The notes under the pieces were generated by a model. That model worked only from the letters and a program-made list of their open reading frames with translations. It ran no database searches and was not told the origin of the DNA. Below, piece after piece: positions 13,866 through 25,700 of a DNA stretch of 64,000 bases. How positions within the stretch are numbered: the stretch's first letter is position 1; each line of letters begins with the position of its first letter. Origin of the DNA: Apteryx mantelli (Eukaryota > Chordata > Aves > Apterygiformes > Apterygidae); contig NC_089978.1 in assembly GCF_036417845.1 (NCBI RefSeq), positions 136,394,288-136,458,287 of the forward strand, written 5' to 3'. A program made the translations under genes and the position numbers.

Positions 13866-14422
13866 GGAGGATACAGCTGGCTAAAAAAATCCAAAACTAC
13901 CAATCCTCCAGAGGACTTGCATTTGAAGAACAGATTTAGTGCCCTCCAGGATGAGGAGGAGATGGGCATGGCTGCCACGGAAGCAACTGGGACAACAGAC
14001 CCTGTGCCTTGCAGAAACACCTGGAAGAAGCGTCGGGTGATTGTTGTGGGTGACTCCCTGCTGCAGGGGACGGAGGCACCTATCTGCCGACCTGACCTCT
14101 TGTCTAGAGAGGTTTGTTGCCTGCCAGGGGCTCACGTACGAGATGTCATCGAAAGACGCCAAGGCTTGTCCACTCATCAGACTATTACCCTCTGCTGCTC
14201 TGCCATGTGGGCACTAATGACACCAAGGGCAAACTGGAAACCATCAAACAGGATTTCAGAGCTCTGGGGGTGGTGGTGAAGGGTCTGGGAGCCCAGGTCA
14301 TCTTCTCCTCAATCCCGCCAGTGAGGAGGATGGAGGAGACTGACTTTCCAAGTCAACAACTGGCTGCGCCGCTGGTGTTGGCAAGAGGGTTTTGGTTTCT
14401 ACGAGCATGGGCCCCTGTTTGA
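13866..14422 (+). pseudogene. CR1 ORF1 remnant (esterase-like domain, frameshifted)
   Basis: Two overlapping open frames together carry the ORF1 esterase-like region. One has KKRRVIVVGDSLLQG, with the GDS motif; the next, after a frameshift around 14160-14210, has LLLCHVGTNDTKG and VIFSSIPPV. GDS and HVGTND are characteristic CR1 ORF1 blocks. The product would be an RNA-binding chaperone-like protein; here it is broken. Confidence 0.8.
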
Positions 14423-14473
14423 AGATCAACAACTGATGGGGAGAGATGGGATCCACCTCACTAAGCGGGGCAC

Positions 14474-15566
14474 GTGTGTCTTTGCCAACAGGTTGGCCAA
14501 CCTGGTAAGGAGGGCTTTAAACTAGGAAAGATGGGGGAAGGGGAGAGTTATAGTGACAGGGTAGTTGGCAAAACATGGCTCAAGTCGGGATGCCTCCAGC
14601 GGGTGCGTGCAGCCAGGGAAGTGCGCATGGGCTGTGGCTGTGGAAGATCCTCTTGTATCCCTCCTGGGAAACCTGCATGCTCAATCAGCGCTCTGAAATG
14701 CCTGTACACCAATGCACGCAGCATGGGAAATAAACAGGAAGAACTAGAGAGCTGTGTGTGTGGTTGCAGGGCCATGATCATGAGCTCATGCAATTACAGA
14801 GACGTGGTGGGATTGTTCACATGACTGGAGTGCTGTCCTAGATGGCTACCTGCTTTTTAGGAAGGACAGGCCAGGAAAGCGAGGTGGTGGAGTTGCTCTT
14901 TAGGTGAGAGAGCAACTGGAATGTATCGAGCTCTGCCTAGGGGTGGCTGAAGAGCGAGTCGAGAGCTTATGGGGAAGGATTAAAGGGCAGGCTAGCATGG
15001 GGGACACTGTGGTGGGTGTTTACTACAGGCCACCTGATCAGGGAGAGGAAGTGGCGGAGGCCTTCTACAGGCAGCTGGAAGTAACCTCACGATCACAGGT
15101 GCTGGTTCTCATGGGGGACTTCAACCAGCCTGATATCTGCTGGAGACACAACACAGCTAGGCACAAACACTCCAGGAGGTTTCTGCAGAGCATTGGTGAT
15201 AACTTTTTGACACAGGTGGTGGAGGAGCCAACAAGGAGAGGTGTGCTGCTGGACCTCGTATTAACAAACAAAGAAGGACTGGTTGGAGATGTGAAGGCTG
15301 GGGGCAGCCTTGGGGGCAGTGACCATGAGATGGTGGAGTTCAGGATCCTACGAGGAGGAAGCAGGGCAATAGGTAGGATCACAACCCTGGACTTCAGCAG
15401 AGCAAACTTTGGCCTCTTCAGGGACCTACTTGGAGGAATCCCATGGGTTAGGGCCCTAGAAGGAAGGGGGGTCCAAGAGAGCTGGTTAATATTCAAGCAT
15501 CACTTCCTGCAAGCTCAAGATCAGAGCATCGCTATGAGTAAGGAGGCAGGAGCCCTGCATGGCTGA
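14474..15566 (+). pseudogene. CR1 ORF2 endonuclease region (broken)
   Basis: Apurinic-type endonuclease domain of ORF2. The first part contains LKCLYTNARSMGNKQEELE. After a frame break near 14820-14904 the second part carries VVGVYYRPPDQGEE, VLMGDFNQPDICW, LDLVLTNKEGLV and GGSDHEMVEF. GDFN and SDHEMVEF are catalytic-core blocks of this nuclease family, which nicks target DNA for reverse transcription. It ends at a TGA at about 15564-15566, after which the ORF2 frame resumes with further stops. Confidence 0.85.
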
Positions 15567-17456
15567 GCAAGGAGCTCCTGGCAAAACTCAACCAGAAGAA
15601 GGAAGTATACAGAATGTGGAAAGGGGGACAGGCCACTTGGGAGGACTATAGGCACGTTGTCAGAGTATGCAGGGATGTGACGAGGAAGGCCAAGGCCCAT
15701 TTGGAATTAAATCTGGCAAGGGATGTCAAGGACAGCAAGAAGGACTTCTTTAAATAGATTGGCTACAAAAGGAAGACTAGGGAAAATGTGGGCCCACTGC
15801 TGAATGGGGAGGGGCCCTGGTAACAAAGGATACAGAGAAGGCAGAGATACTGAATGCCTTCTTTGTTTCAGTCTTTACTGCTCAGACCAGCTCTCAGGAA
15901 TCCCAGATCCTAGAGACCACTGAGAAAATCTGGAGAAAGGAAGACTTTCCCTTGGTTGAGGAGGATGGGGTTAGAGATCATTTAGTGAAACCTGACACCC
16001 ACAAATCCATGGGCCCCGATGGGATGCACCCACGAGTGCTGAGGGAGCTGGCGGATGTTATTGCTAGGCTACTCTCCATCATCTTTGCAAGGTCCTGGAG
16101 AACAGGAGAGGTGCCTGAGGACCGGAAGAAAGCCAGTGTCACCCCAGTCTTCAAAAAGGGCAAGAGGGAGGACACAGGGAACTACAGGCCAGTTAGGCTC
16201 ACCTCCATCCCTCGAAAGGTGATGGAGCAGCTCATCCTGGGGCCATCTCTAAGCATGTGGAGGAAAAGAAGGAGATCAGGAGTGGTCAGCGTGGCTTCAC
16301 CAAAGCAAAATCATGCTTAACCAATCTGATAGCCTTCTATGCTGGAATGACTGCCTGGGTAGATGAGGGGAGAGCAGTGGATGTTGTCTACCTTGACTTC
16401 AGCAAGGCTTTTGACACTGTCTCCCATAACATCCTCATAGGCAAGCTTAGGAAGTGTGCATTAGATGAGTGGACAGCAAGGTGGCTTGAGAACTGGCTGA
16501 ATGGCAGAGCTCAGAGGGTTGTGATCAGTGGTGCAGAGTCTAGTTGGAGGCCTGTAGCTAGCGGTGTCCCCCAGGGGTCAGTACTGGGTCCAGTATTATT
16601 CAACTTATTCATCAGTGACCTGGCTGAAGGGACAGAGTGCACCCTCAGCAAGTTTGCTGATGATACAAACCTGGAAGGAGTGGCCAATACCCCAGAGGGC
16701 TGTGCTGCCATTCAGAGAGACCTGGACAGGCTGGAGAGCTGGGCAGAGAGGAACCTCATGAAGTTCAACAAAGGCAAGTGCAGAGTCCTGCACCTGGGGA
16801 GGAATAACCCCATGCACCAGTACAGGGTGGGGGCTGACGTGCTAGAAAGCAGCTCTGCAGAGAAGGACCTGGGAGTGCTGATGGACACCAAGTTAACCAT
16901 GAGGCAGCAAGGTGCCCTTGTGGCCAAGAAGGCCAATGGTATCCTGGGCTGCATCAGGAAGAGTGTTGCCAGCAGGTCGAGGGAGGTGATCCTCCCCCTC
17001 TCCTCAGTCCTGGTGAGGCCACATCTGGAGTACTGGGTCCAGTTCTGGGCTCCCCAGTACAAGAGGGATGTGGCACTACTGGAGCAAGTCCAGCGAAGGG
17101 CTACAAAGATGATTAGGGGACTGGAGCATCTCTCTTATGAGGAAAGGCTGAGAGAGCTGGGCCTGTTTAGCCTGGAAAAAAGAAGGCTGAGAGGAGATCT
17201 TATTAACGTGTACAAGTATCTGAAGGGAGGGTGTCAAGAGGATGGAGCCAGACTCTTTCCAGTGGTGCCCAGTGACAGGACACGAGGCAACGGGCACAAA
17301 CTGAAACACAGGAAGTTCCATCTGAACATGAGGAAAAACTTTTTCACTGTGAGGGTGACAGAGTACTGGAACAGGTTGCCCAGAGAGGCTGTGGAGTCTC
17401 CTTCTCTGGAGATTTTCACAACCCGCCTGGACGTGATCCTATGCAACGTGCTCTAG
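15567..17456 (+). pseudogene. CR1 ORF2 reverse transcriptase region (broken)
   Basis: Reverse transcriptase and C-terminal part of ORF2. A TAG interrupts it near 15756. Blocks in order: PVFKKGKREDTGNYRPV (about 16145-16195), a frameshift near 16240-16257, then [55 protein letters not shown] and the long CR1 C-terminal region ending at 17456. FADD is the polymerase active-site motif. The last 399 codons are uninterrupted. Confidence 0.9.
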
Positions 17457-17520
17457 GTGACCCTGCTTGAGCAGGGGGGTTGGACTAGATGATCTCCAGA
17501 GGTCCCTTCCAACCTCAACC

Positions 17521-17544
17521 ATTCTGTGATTCTGTGATTCTGTA
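17521..17544 (+). repeat. CR1 3' terminal 8-bp repeat
   Basis: ATTCTGTG twice and ATTCTGTA once in tandem immediately after the conserved CR1 3' UTR (GATGATCTCCAGAGGTCCC region). This marks the true 3' end of the element. Confidence 0.93.
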
Positions 17545-19735
17545 ATCCAAAAGCTAATGAATGATTCCTCTTCTATAACAGTGTATGTCACTATTTTTCC
17601 TAATGCATTCACTCACACATTCTTCACACACTTCCACACCTGTGCGCTTACCTCCTTTTGATCTCTCTACTTCGCTATGCATTTGGCATGTGAATTCTTG
17701 CTATAGCTGGAGTTCTTTGTAACTCTTCGATTCAAATATCCCATGTGATTATCTGAAAGTCCAGTTGGGTTCAGCTGAACTACAAATCTCTTATTTCAAC
17801 TCAAGTCTTTTGAGCTTTGCTCCATGTCACTGTGTTTCACCCAAGGGGCACTGCTGCAAGAAACCTGAACTAACAAGGGGAAGGAGGGAGCAAAGGAGTC
17901 AAACTTGAATGCTTTCTTCTCTTCCCTTGAGAAATGGCCCTGAGATTAGCACAAATTCAGAAGGTGGCAGGCTCCCAGGCACACTGTAGCTTTCTCCTAG
18001 GCCACTTATCCCAGCTCGGCTTAGCTTATTCTAGGTGACAGGCAATCCCAGCTGCCACCTCAAAGGCATCTGAGGCAAACAGATGCTTCAAAATGGGTGA
18101 CTGTTTCTCTGCCACTCAGCATCCAAGAGCAAGATCAGGGAGAGCAGAGAGAAAGTTCTGGAGGAGAGGTGAGGTCATTTCCAGTTTCCCAGGAGCTGGG
18201 ATGAGGTTTCTCTATGTAGCTGGCATTACTATGTGCAGGTGTTGGTACAAAGAGGATCCCAGAGAAGGTGTCCTCTGAAGGTAGATGAGCTAAAACAAGA
18301 GCAAAGAGAAAAAGGCAACCCCACACCCCCACTTTGGCTTTTACCTCTGCTCAGACAACTTCTGGAAAGATGCAGCTTCACAGAAGCTGCAGAAACTGGA
18401 ATCACTCCCCTCTCTCTCTCCGTGCTAAGAGGACAGAAGCTAAACTGTGAGACATACAGAAGGGTGGATTCACCCTTATGGTAATGCAAACTACAGAATC
18501 AACCAATACTTATTGCTTAGCTACATCTGTGCTAGATGGCAGTAGATGATGCTCAGTAGGATCAGCCTCCAAGCAGGACTGGGGTCCACATCCTATACTG
18601 GTGACTGCACAATGCTGCTGGAGTGGAATTCAGTGCTGGGAGAAGTGAATGCCAGGTGCATGGTTCAGTTACACTGTCTCTATAACAGTTTGCTTCTGCA
18701 CTCTCCTCCAAGGTAACTCCTCTGTTATGGAGCCCAAACACATACCACAGTACCCAGACTCATGATTTATATTTTGTTTTCATTCTTTTTACAAGCAGGA
18801 AAATCTCTGGATTAAAACAATCAGAATTAATCAGACACCCAAATAAATTCACCACAAAATATTCCGTCAGGATAAGGAACAAGGCTTGGGCTGGGTTTAA
18901 TCCTGAAATCCAACTTGAGATCTGCCCCAGCACCAATATCCCAAGCCCACTGAGGCATGACTTTCCAGGAGGCACATGCCCCATCATCCCAGAAGCAACA
19001 ATGCAGCAGCCCTGCTGATCTGGGGCATCTCCCACTACTGGGATCCCTGTGGGCTGAAACAGAGAACAGTAAGAGAGCAGACCAGATGCTTTGAGGAATG
19101 AGGGCAGGGAGAGGGAGTATCCCAGAGAGAAAATAATGTAACCCAAATGATTAACTCTGGGATGCGAACAGCTTGGGAGCCCAGGCCCTCACTAAGGACT
19201 CTCAAGGAAAGTGTTTATCTGGTTTGATCAAGTGTCTTTGTTATATCTCAGCCTCTCCCCAAGAAGAGGTGAAACTCTCCATAGCCAAATTGCATAAGCT
19301 TAAACTAGGACCATGAATTCTGCTTGGAAGTTCTTCCAGAACAGTACAAACTGCCTATAAGCACTGTCACTCCGTTGGTAGGCAGACCCATGCACTATAC
19401 CAGCCCAGATATCCCTGTGGAGAATCCCAGAAAGAGCACATGACTTTTCACAGCAAGGACACAGGGTAATCGCTTCATGTCTGGCCTACCGGGCAATCCA
19501 GCAAAGATGACACTACAAAGTCCAGAAAACAGAGGGCAGAGAGTAAAGTCCCTGGAGGCCTAAGGAATTCCAGTGCAGTCCTAGATGAAGGGAACATGCT
19601 GAATCAGAGATACACAGGGCTCCCCTGAGGCAGGAAGAGATGGCTGGGTTGTAGAGGAAACTTCATGAAGCTGCTAGGTCTGTACAGGGGTTGAGGAAGG
19701 GAACAGCAAAAATCTTGGTGGGGCTCACACCTACC
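17545..19735. other. 3' flank of gene B / intergenic
   Basis: About 2.2 kb between the CR1 3' end and the gene B stop codon. It should contain the gene B 3' UTR. No minus-strand AATAAA was found close to the stop; an ATTAAA lies at 18896-18901, about 840 nt downstream of the stop codon, but nothing else supports it. No other gene is seen. Confidence 0.5.
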
Positions 19736-19776
19736 TCAGCTGCAGAAAACATTATAATCAGCCAGGGCCTGCTCCT
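19736..19776 (-). CDS. Gene B exon 35: last coding exon
   Basis: 41 nt after a pyrimidine-rich acceptor. Joined to the phase-1 exon 34 (ending VRVYDYYHP plus G) it reads [13 protein letters not shown] and TGA, closely matching the family C-terminus (EYNAPCS in human A2M). The gene C counterpart is also exactly 41 nt. Confidence 0.9.
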
Positions 19777-22700
19777 CTGTAACAGGACAGGAGAGACCTA
19801 AGTTACCCTTGCATGGAGCCAAGCACAAAGTCCCAGCCAGCCCTAATGCCCCATGGTTCCACACTCACCTGGATGGTAGTAGTCATAGACCCTGACATGC
19901 CCTGGCTTCAGGTTGGTCACCCCAATCTCCTGTTCCAGATGCAGGACATATATCTCAGACTTATGGCTCAGCTGGAGAAGGGCAAATGACAGTTCACTTA
20001 GGAGCTGTGTCCATTATTCCTCACCTAAATTTGATCCTAAACATAGGCAGTAACAACTCTGTGGAGTCAAAGACAGGACTTCAAGACGAATCTTGAATAG
20101 CCTACAATCCCCCCTGCTATCCCAGCCCTGGATTCTCCACACAGCTCTGCTAATGTCCTCCACTCCTGTCCTGCAGCTTCTCTAACAGCACACACATACC
20201 TTGTCCAAGTAGATGGCAACACCTGCTTGGGTTTCCTCAGTTCTTCTCACAAGATGCCAGTGCTGCAACTAGGACAGGAGAGCAGAGGAAGGAACTAACT
20301 TGGGTCTTTTGGAAAGGCAAGTGTGAGACATCCCAGCAAGGTTTATCTAAGCCTGAATGGGCAGGTTCTCATCCACTCATTTCCATACTTATGTTGGGCT
20401 CTCACCCCTTCCAGGCTGAGTTTCCTGCAGGGTCACTCAGCTCCTGCAGGACTCAAGGACAGGAACATAACCTAGATAGCTGTCAAGAATTTGCTGAGCC
20501 AGTTGGGCCAGAAGGATTACCATCCTCAAGGCACAAGAAAGGAGCTGACAATAAATGTTCGTGTTTAGTTCAGTGTCAGAGGGGAAGAGATGGTGAGATT
20601 GCTCAAGAGAGAGCCAGACAACTCCTTTCTACATAACCCCTCTCTCCCTTGGGGCATGAATGGTCCCACTGACACCACATGATTATCCTGATTCCAGGCT
20701 TCTTACAGATGTCCTAGATCCTGCAGCCAGGATGAACCCAGACAGAAGGGAGACCTCCACAATCACCATGTTGGAAGTAGCTCTGTTCCCAGTGTAGCTG
20801 GGGAAGAAAATCAAATAGTCAAGAGGGTCCCTCCCAGCTCCTCCTTCCCTCCACCACCATATCATGTGTGCAGGACCTTGAGCCAGGCAGCCCAGCTAGG
20901 ACCAGGGCCAAAGCAGCCACACTCCCTCTCACAAGGGACAGAAGATGGCTGCACTGCTCTGAGCACCCCCAATCTGAGCTGACTACTACTCCTCTCCCTA
21001 GCAAGAATCAAACCCCTTAGAAACTCTTCCCCAAAGATGCCTGTATCTTTCTTTCCCACCCCTTCCATCTGCAAATTCACCCTCTGGACCTTCTGCCCAA
21101 AGTGTCTGGTGCCTCCATTGCAGCCAATAAGCCCCCCCTCAGCTCTCCAGCCATGCCTGGTCTTCCTTCCCAACTGGGGCTGTGTCTTTGGAGTCACCTG
21201 ACATTGACATAGACAGTAACAGAGTGTATATCATCCTTGGTGCAATTGACTGGCTTGGTTTCCACTCTCAAGGCAAAGGATGTGGAGGCCTGTGGGGAGG
21301 GCGTGTTGTACCTCAGCACCATCTGCAGGGAGAGATAAAGATAGAGAATAAGACATGGATAATTAGTTCAATATCACCTATCATACCTCTTCACTGACTA
21401 TGCTAACCTTTAAGCTAGGCACCACAGACAGTTACTGGATAAACCATACACAATGAACAGGACTAACACTCCTTCCAGTACCAGAAATAAAGATCCCTCA
21501 GAATGGAAAACTTCCATGATCCTTCCAGCTGCGGTTCCTTCTCCTCTCCCTTCTGCTTGAAACTAGTCAGGCACACAGCACTGGAACCACTATGCAAGAT
21601 TTCCATTCACCAATACCCTGGGAGCCATGGTAGCATCAGTGTCCTCACATTTGGACACACTGTATCTCAGAGTCTCCCATGCCATGCAGGCTTATTGCAG
21701 TGTGGACAGGCTGGGACTGAAGCCTAGTTAAAGCACATTTCCTTGTATGTAGTTGCAAGGGAGACTCTTATTTGATAAGATAATGAGCAATAGGCTGACA
21801 TAGCACAGTCTGCAGTAAGGGGGCAACCTACCCGGGTAAAGACGCAACAGCTGCCATGGGCCTGCACAGAGAACTTTCCTGGGATTTCTGTCAGTGCCAC
21901 CTCCTGCACCAATAGCCGGTTCTGATGGGAGATTTGGAACTTCCTCCCAAAGCCTCTTTGGGACTTCACCCTCACTTCTGCAACCCCTTTCGTGCTGTAT
22001 GTCAGTGCTGCATACTTGGCCAAGGCCTGCAGAGCGACTACTGTGTCCTGAAGAAGAAACAATTCCATGTTTGCACATTTGCCTTTTTAGGACAGATCTG
22101 CAGCTCTGAGACCAAAAGACACTTGAACTCGCCCTTCTGAGGATCTCTGTGCACAAGGACCTTTTCCTCAAAGCATTCACACTGTTAACAATCACATTTG
22201 CAAAGATCCTGCAGAGATTCTTTCTCAAGCCATACCATCTTACCCAACCCTGTGTTACCTGTGTTGAGGCAAACCCTCCATATGCATTCTGCTGCCTGTT
22301 GAGCCAGGCCACAATGCCGGATGCTGTGATGAGATCAGCCCCTGTGACATTTGGCTTGGAGAGCAGAGCCAAGAGGACGTAGGCTGTCAACTCCACATCT
22401 ACAGAAAGTGGCTGTGACCAAGGGCTAGTGCTGGGTGCCTTGGATGGGGTCTGACTCCAATGGATCTGCCCACCTGAAAAAGGAAGAGAGTGGATAACAC
22501 TGAGGACTATCAGAAAAGAAATCCTCAGGCCTAGGAGGCACAGTGGCTAGAGTGCACGCAGACGATTGAGTAAATACTTCTTGGCTATATACATCACTGA
22601 GTGAACCCCAATCCCATGTATGCAGTATCTATTCTGCAATACCCAGCACTCCATATTACATACTAAAGACCCATTTTTCGAGGTGATGATCAAAAACTAA

Positions 22701-25700
22701 TATGCCAATAATCTGTATACACAGTAACTCCCAGACATCTCACTCCTCCACTATCTTCTTTGTCAGGCCTGCTAGCTACCTGTTACTAGCTAGCTACGCA
22801 CTAGCTAGTCCTGAGGGTCAGGCACTACAAGAGGTGGGGTAGCTTGCCTACTGCTCTGGCACTTTGCAATCCTGCATGAGAAACCCCACTTTTCTCAGGG
22901 CCCAGCCTCCACTTCAGGAACCCAAAAAGGGCTAGAGATTTGAAATAAATCAGTGCCCACACCACAGTACTGCCACCACGTACCTTAAGTTTGCAGACTG
23001 GTTTTCTGAAACACCAGACAGGAATTAAGACCAAGGGGTAAGGCTATGGTCCTTTCAGTCTGTGTGTGACCAAGGCCTCATAAAGGCTAACTGTCCCTTC
23101 TCTGATGTTCACCTGGCACTGAGGCTCCCATACCTGCTCTGATTGCCTTTTGATCAAGTATAGCGAGTAGTTCTTGCGTGCGATGAGTGTCCTTAGCCAG
23201 GGCAAAGGTGTAGGCCAGCAGGGCCTGTGTGTAAGTGCTGGTAGTTTTGGGAAGAGAAGGAGTGATACAGCCCAGAGCCTTGCGCACCACTTTGCTCTAC
23301 AGAGAACACATACATTGACATTGGTCACTCAGATACACATACATGTGGCAGGCAAACTCAAGGTACACAAGCAAAAGCATGCATTAGCATATGTTGACAT
23401 AGAAAGCACCTCCTACATTTAATCGTGTGTCTCAGTGGGGTCGAGCCTGCACTCTTCCCTTTATTTCACTGCAGCACCACTAAGCAACGTGTCTCCAGCT
23501 CTATGCTGAAAGTGCTTGACAGAGATCCCCTGGCTACCTCTTCTTAGCTGGTCACAGGCTTCAGCAGTGCTCTGTCAGTGAAATGAACCCTCTTACTGCT
23601 GAAACATCACCACCACATCTTACTTTCCCAGTCAGAATATAACAAAAGCAACAACAAACAATTCCAAATGCTTATACCTAGCCTGGTAACCAGGATTACT
23701 GTGTTTAATTTACTTCTACAGTGCCTTACAAGGTCACTTGGATTTTCCAGTTTCCTTGGAACATCAGTACATTGTTAGCAGGAGGGGGTAAATCCACTGG
23801 TCTCAGCAGCATTGTGTTCCAGCATTCAGCTATACTGTTCCGAGCATGAGCCAAAGGCTCACAGTGGTTGCCCCATCTTTGTGCATCTCCAGCACTTTGT
23901 GGTCCCCCTCTTCCAGGGGCCTCTTTTCAAGTACAGTGAGGATCAAACAAGGGCTACATTTAAAATTTATTCTGACACGTGACATGCTCCTCACCTCTTT
24001 CCCTTCTAGAAGGGAGAAAAGGTAATGTCTCTGTCTTCTGGGTGCTTTCTAGACAGTGGAGTAGTACTGCTGGATGCAGCCACTGATTCCCAGAGATGCT
24101 CATTGTATCTACACATGAAGTACCAGAAGTTCCCAGGATCAGACTGTGGCTTTTTTGTTTGCTCTCTTCTGGTAAAACAAAGCAGGATAGCTAAACTAAG
24201 CTCCTGTCATTTAAAAAAATCCCAGTTTTCTGCTGCTAAATGTAGTATCTACAAGTAGCACAGCAATGTTTGTATTCTGTAAATAACTAGAGCTAAGAAT
24301 GGATTAGAGCAAGTCTGTGGCATTTGTTCAGGGGCTCCCTTATTATTTTATTTCTTAAATCATTTTCCCAGATGGTTAAAATGGAGGTAACAGCACTGGT
24401 CTTTATACAACCACCAAAATTCTAGTGAAAACAGTTGAATTACCAGCTATGAAGTGCCAACTATTATCATACATCTTAATACCTTGTCTAGGATCAGTCT
24501 GATATGTATTATTACCCTTTTGGCTCTCATGAAGTTAACACAAGAACTGACAGTGGCACTCTAGTGGAAGTGTTTTCATACTTACTGCACTCATTGTAGT
24601 GTTGACAGTAGCAGTCCCACTTGTATACTGCACAGAACTGTACCCTGTGAGCAGTCATGCGCCAGCTAAGGAACTGCTTCTCTATAACATGCTATTTTTT
24701 CCCAGCCAACATAAACAATATAGTTTGTTCCAAGGGATCAATTTCCAGCATGGGGTGGGGGTGGAGGCTTCTTTGAGTCTGTCTTGATTTTTGTCATACA
24801 AAGCATACCTTAATATAAATTTATTCAGGACTGTATAAAACATCTCCAGCCTTTTTCCAATATTTCTATACCTAAATGACTTTCATGAATCTTCTAAGTA
24901 TGCTGTAGGGGAAAGTAAGTTCTGTTCTGAACCATACTGAGCACATTAACCTCTGGAGGACATCCTCAAACTCTTTCTCAGGATTTTGACCTCCAGAGAT
25001 TGTGTATTCTTCGTAAAACCATTTATAATCCAACCAATGAAACTTCCTGGGTGCTATAACAGGTTTTATCTTTTCCACTTTATCTACCCACAGATCTGGG
25101 GCCAAGATGACCACTGTAAGACATGTTTTAATAAACTGCTTGTCTGTCATTACTTGTGACTGCCTTTTCATTGTCATGAACATTTTATCTGAAAACAATG
25201 GTCTTTGCGTGTGTGTCCAACTGAATAACTGTCTGGTTACTTTCAGACCAACAATTTCTTTAACTTCTGCTGTAAAAAAGTGTTCCTCACTCCATGGACA
25301 ATTCTTTCTGAGATAAAAATACTCTTGTCAACTTTTCTGCAGCATGAGGAATTCCATGATGTCTCCTACCTTGTGGTAGCTTAGGTTTTCTAACATCACA
25401 AAGATCAGAACACTGGTCAGCCTCTGTGGATTCACTCTGGACACAGCAGCTTCCACTGATTCATCATGCAAACTGCTCTGAGGTTCTGTTTGTCTTCCTT
25501 TGGGGGATATTTCTCATGGATCTGGAGCACAATTTGGTTTCTTCTCAGGAACTCTCTGCTTTCCTTCTCAAATTACAAAACCAGCTTTAAAGATCTATTA
25601 CAAACTCTTCTTTAGTTTTGTTTTTGCACTACCAGGATGAAAGTCCTTGTCCTTGTGTTTCACTCTGCTATGGAGCATAATACATGTCAAATATCTGTGA

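Larger units (their letters stand above)
13840..17544 (+). mobile_element. Near full-length CR1 LINE retrotransposon (non-LTR)
   Basis: A plus-strand CR1 copy of about 3.7 kb, the dominant LINE family of birds. In order it shows an ORF1 remnant with an esterase-like GDS(L) block, an endonuclease domain, a reverse transcriptase with [14 protein letters not shown] and FADDTN motifs, the typical CR1 C-terminal region ([28 protein letters not shown]), and the CR1 3' end with an ATTCTGTG repeat instead of poly-A. The 5' boundary is approximate because CR1 copies are usually 5'-truncated. Several stops and frameshifts make it non-autonomous, yet a second copy in the window is about 98.6 percent identical over 294 bp, so the subfamily is young. 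It lies between gene B (3' side) and gene A (promoter side), antisense to both. Confidence 0.93.

Noticed and set aside
18896-18901. ATTAAA as the gene B poly-A signal
   Set aside because: It is 840 nt from the stop with no supporting downstream element; too weak to annotate.
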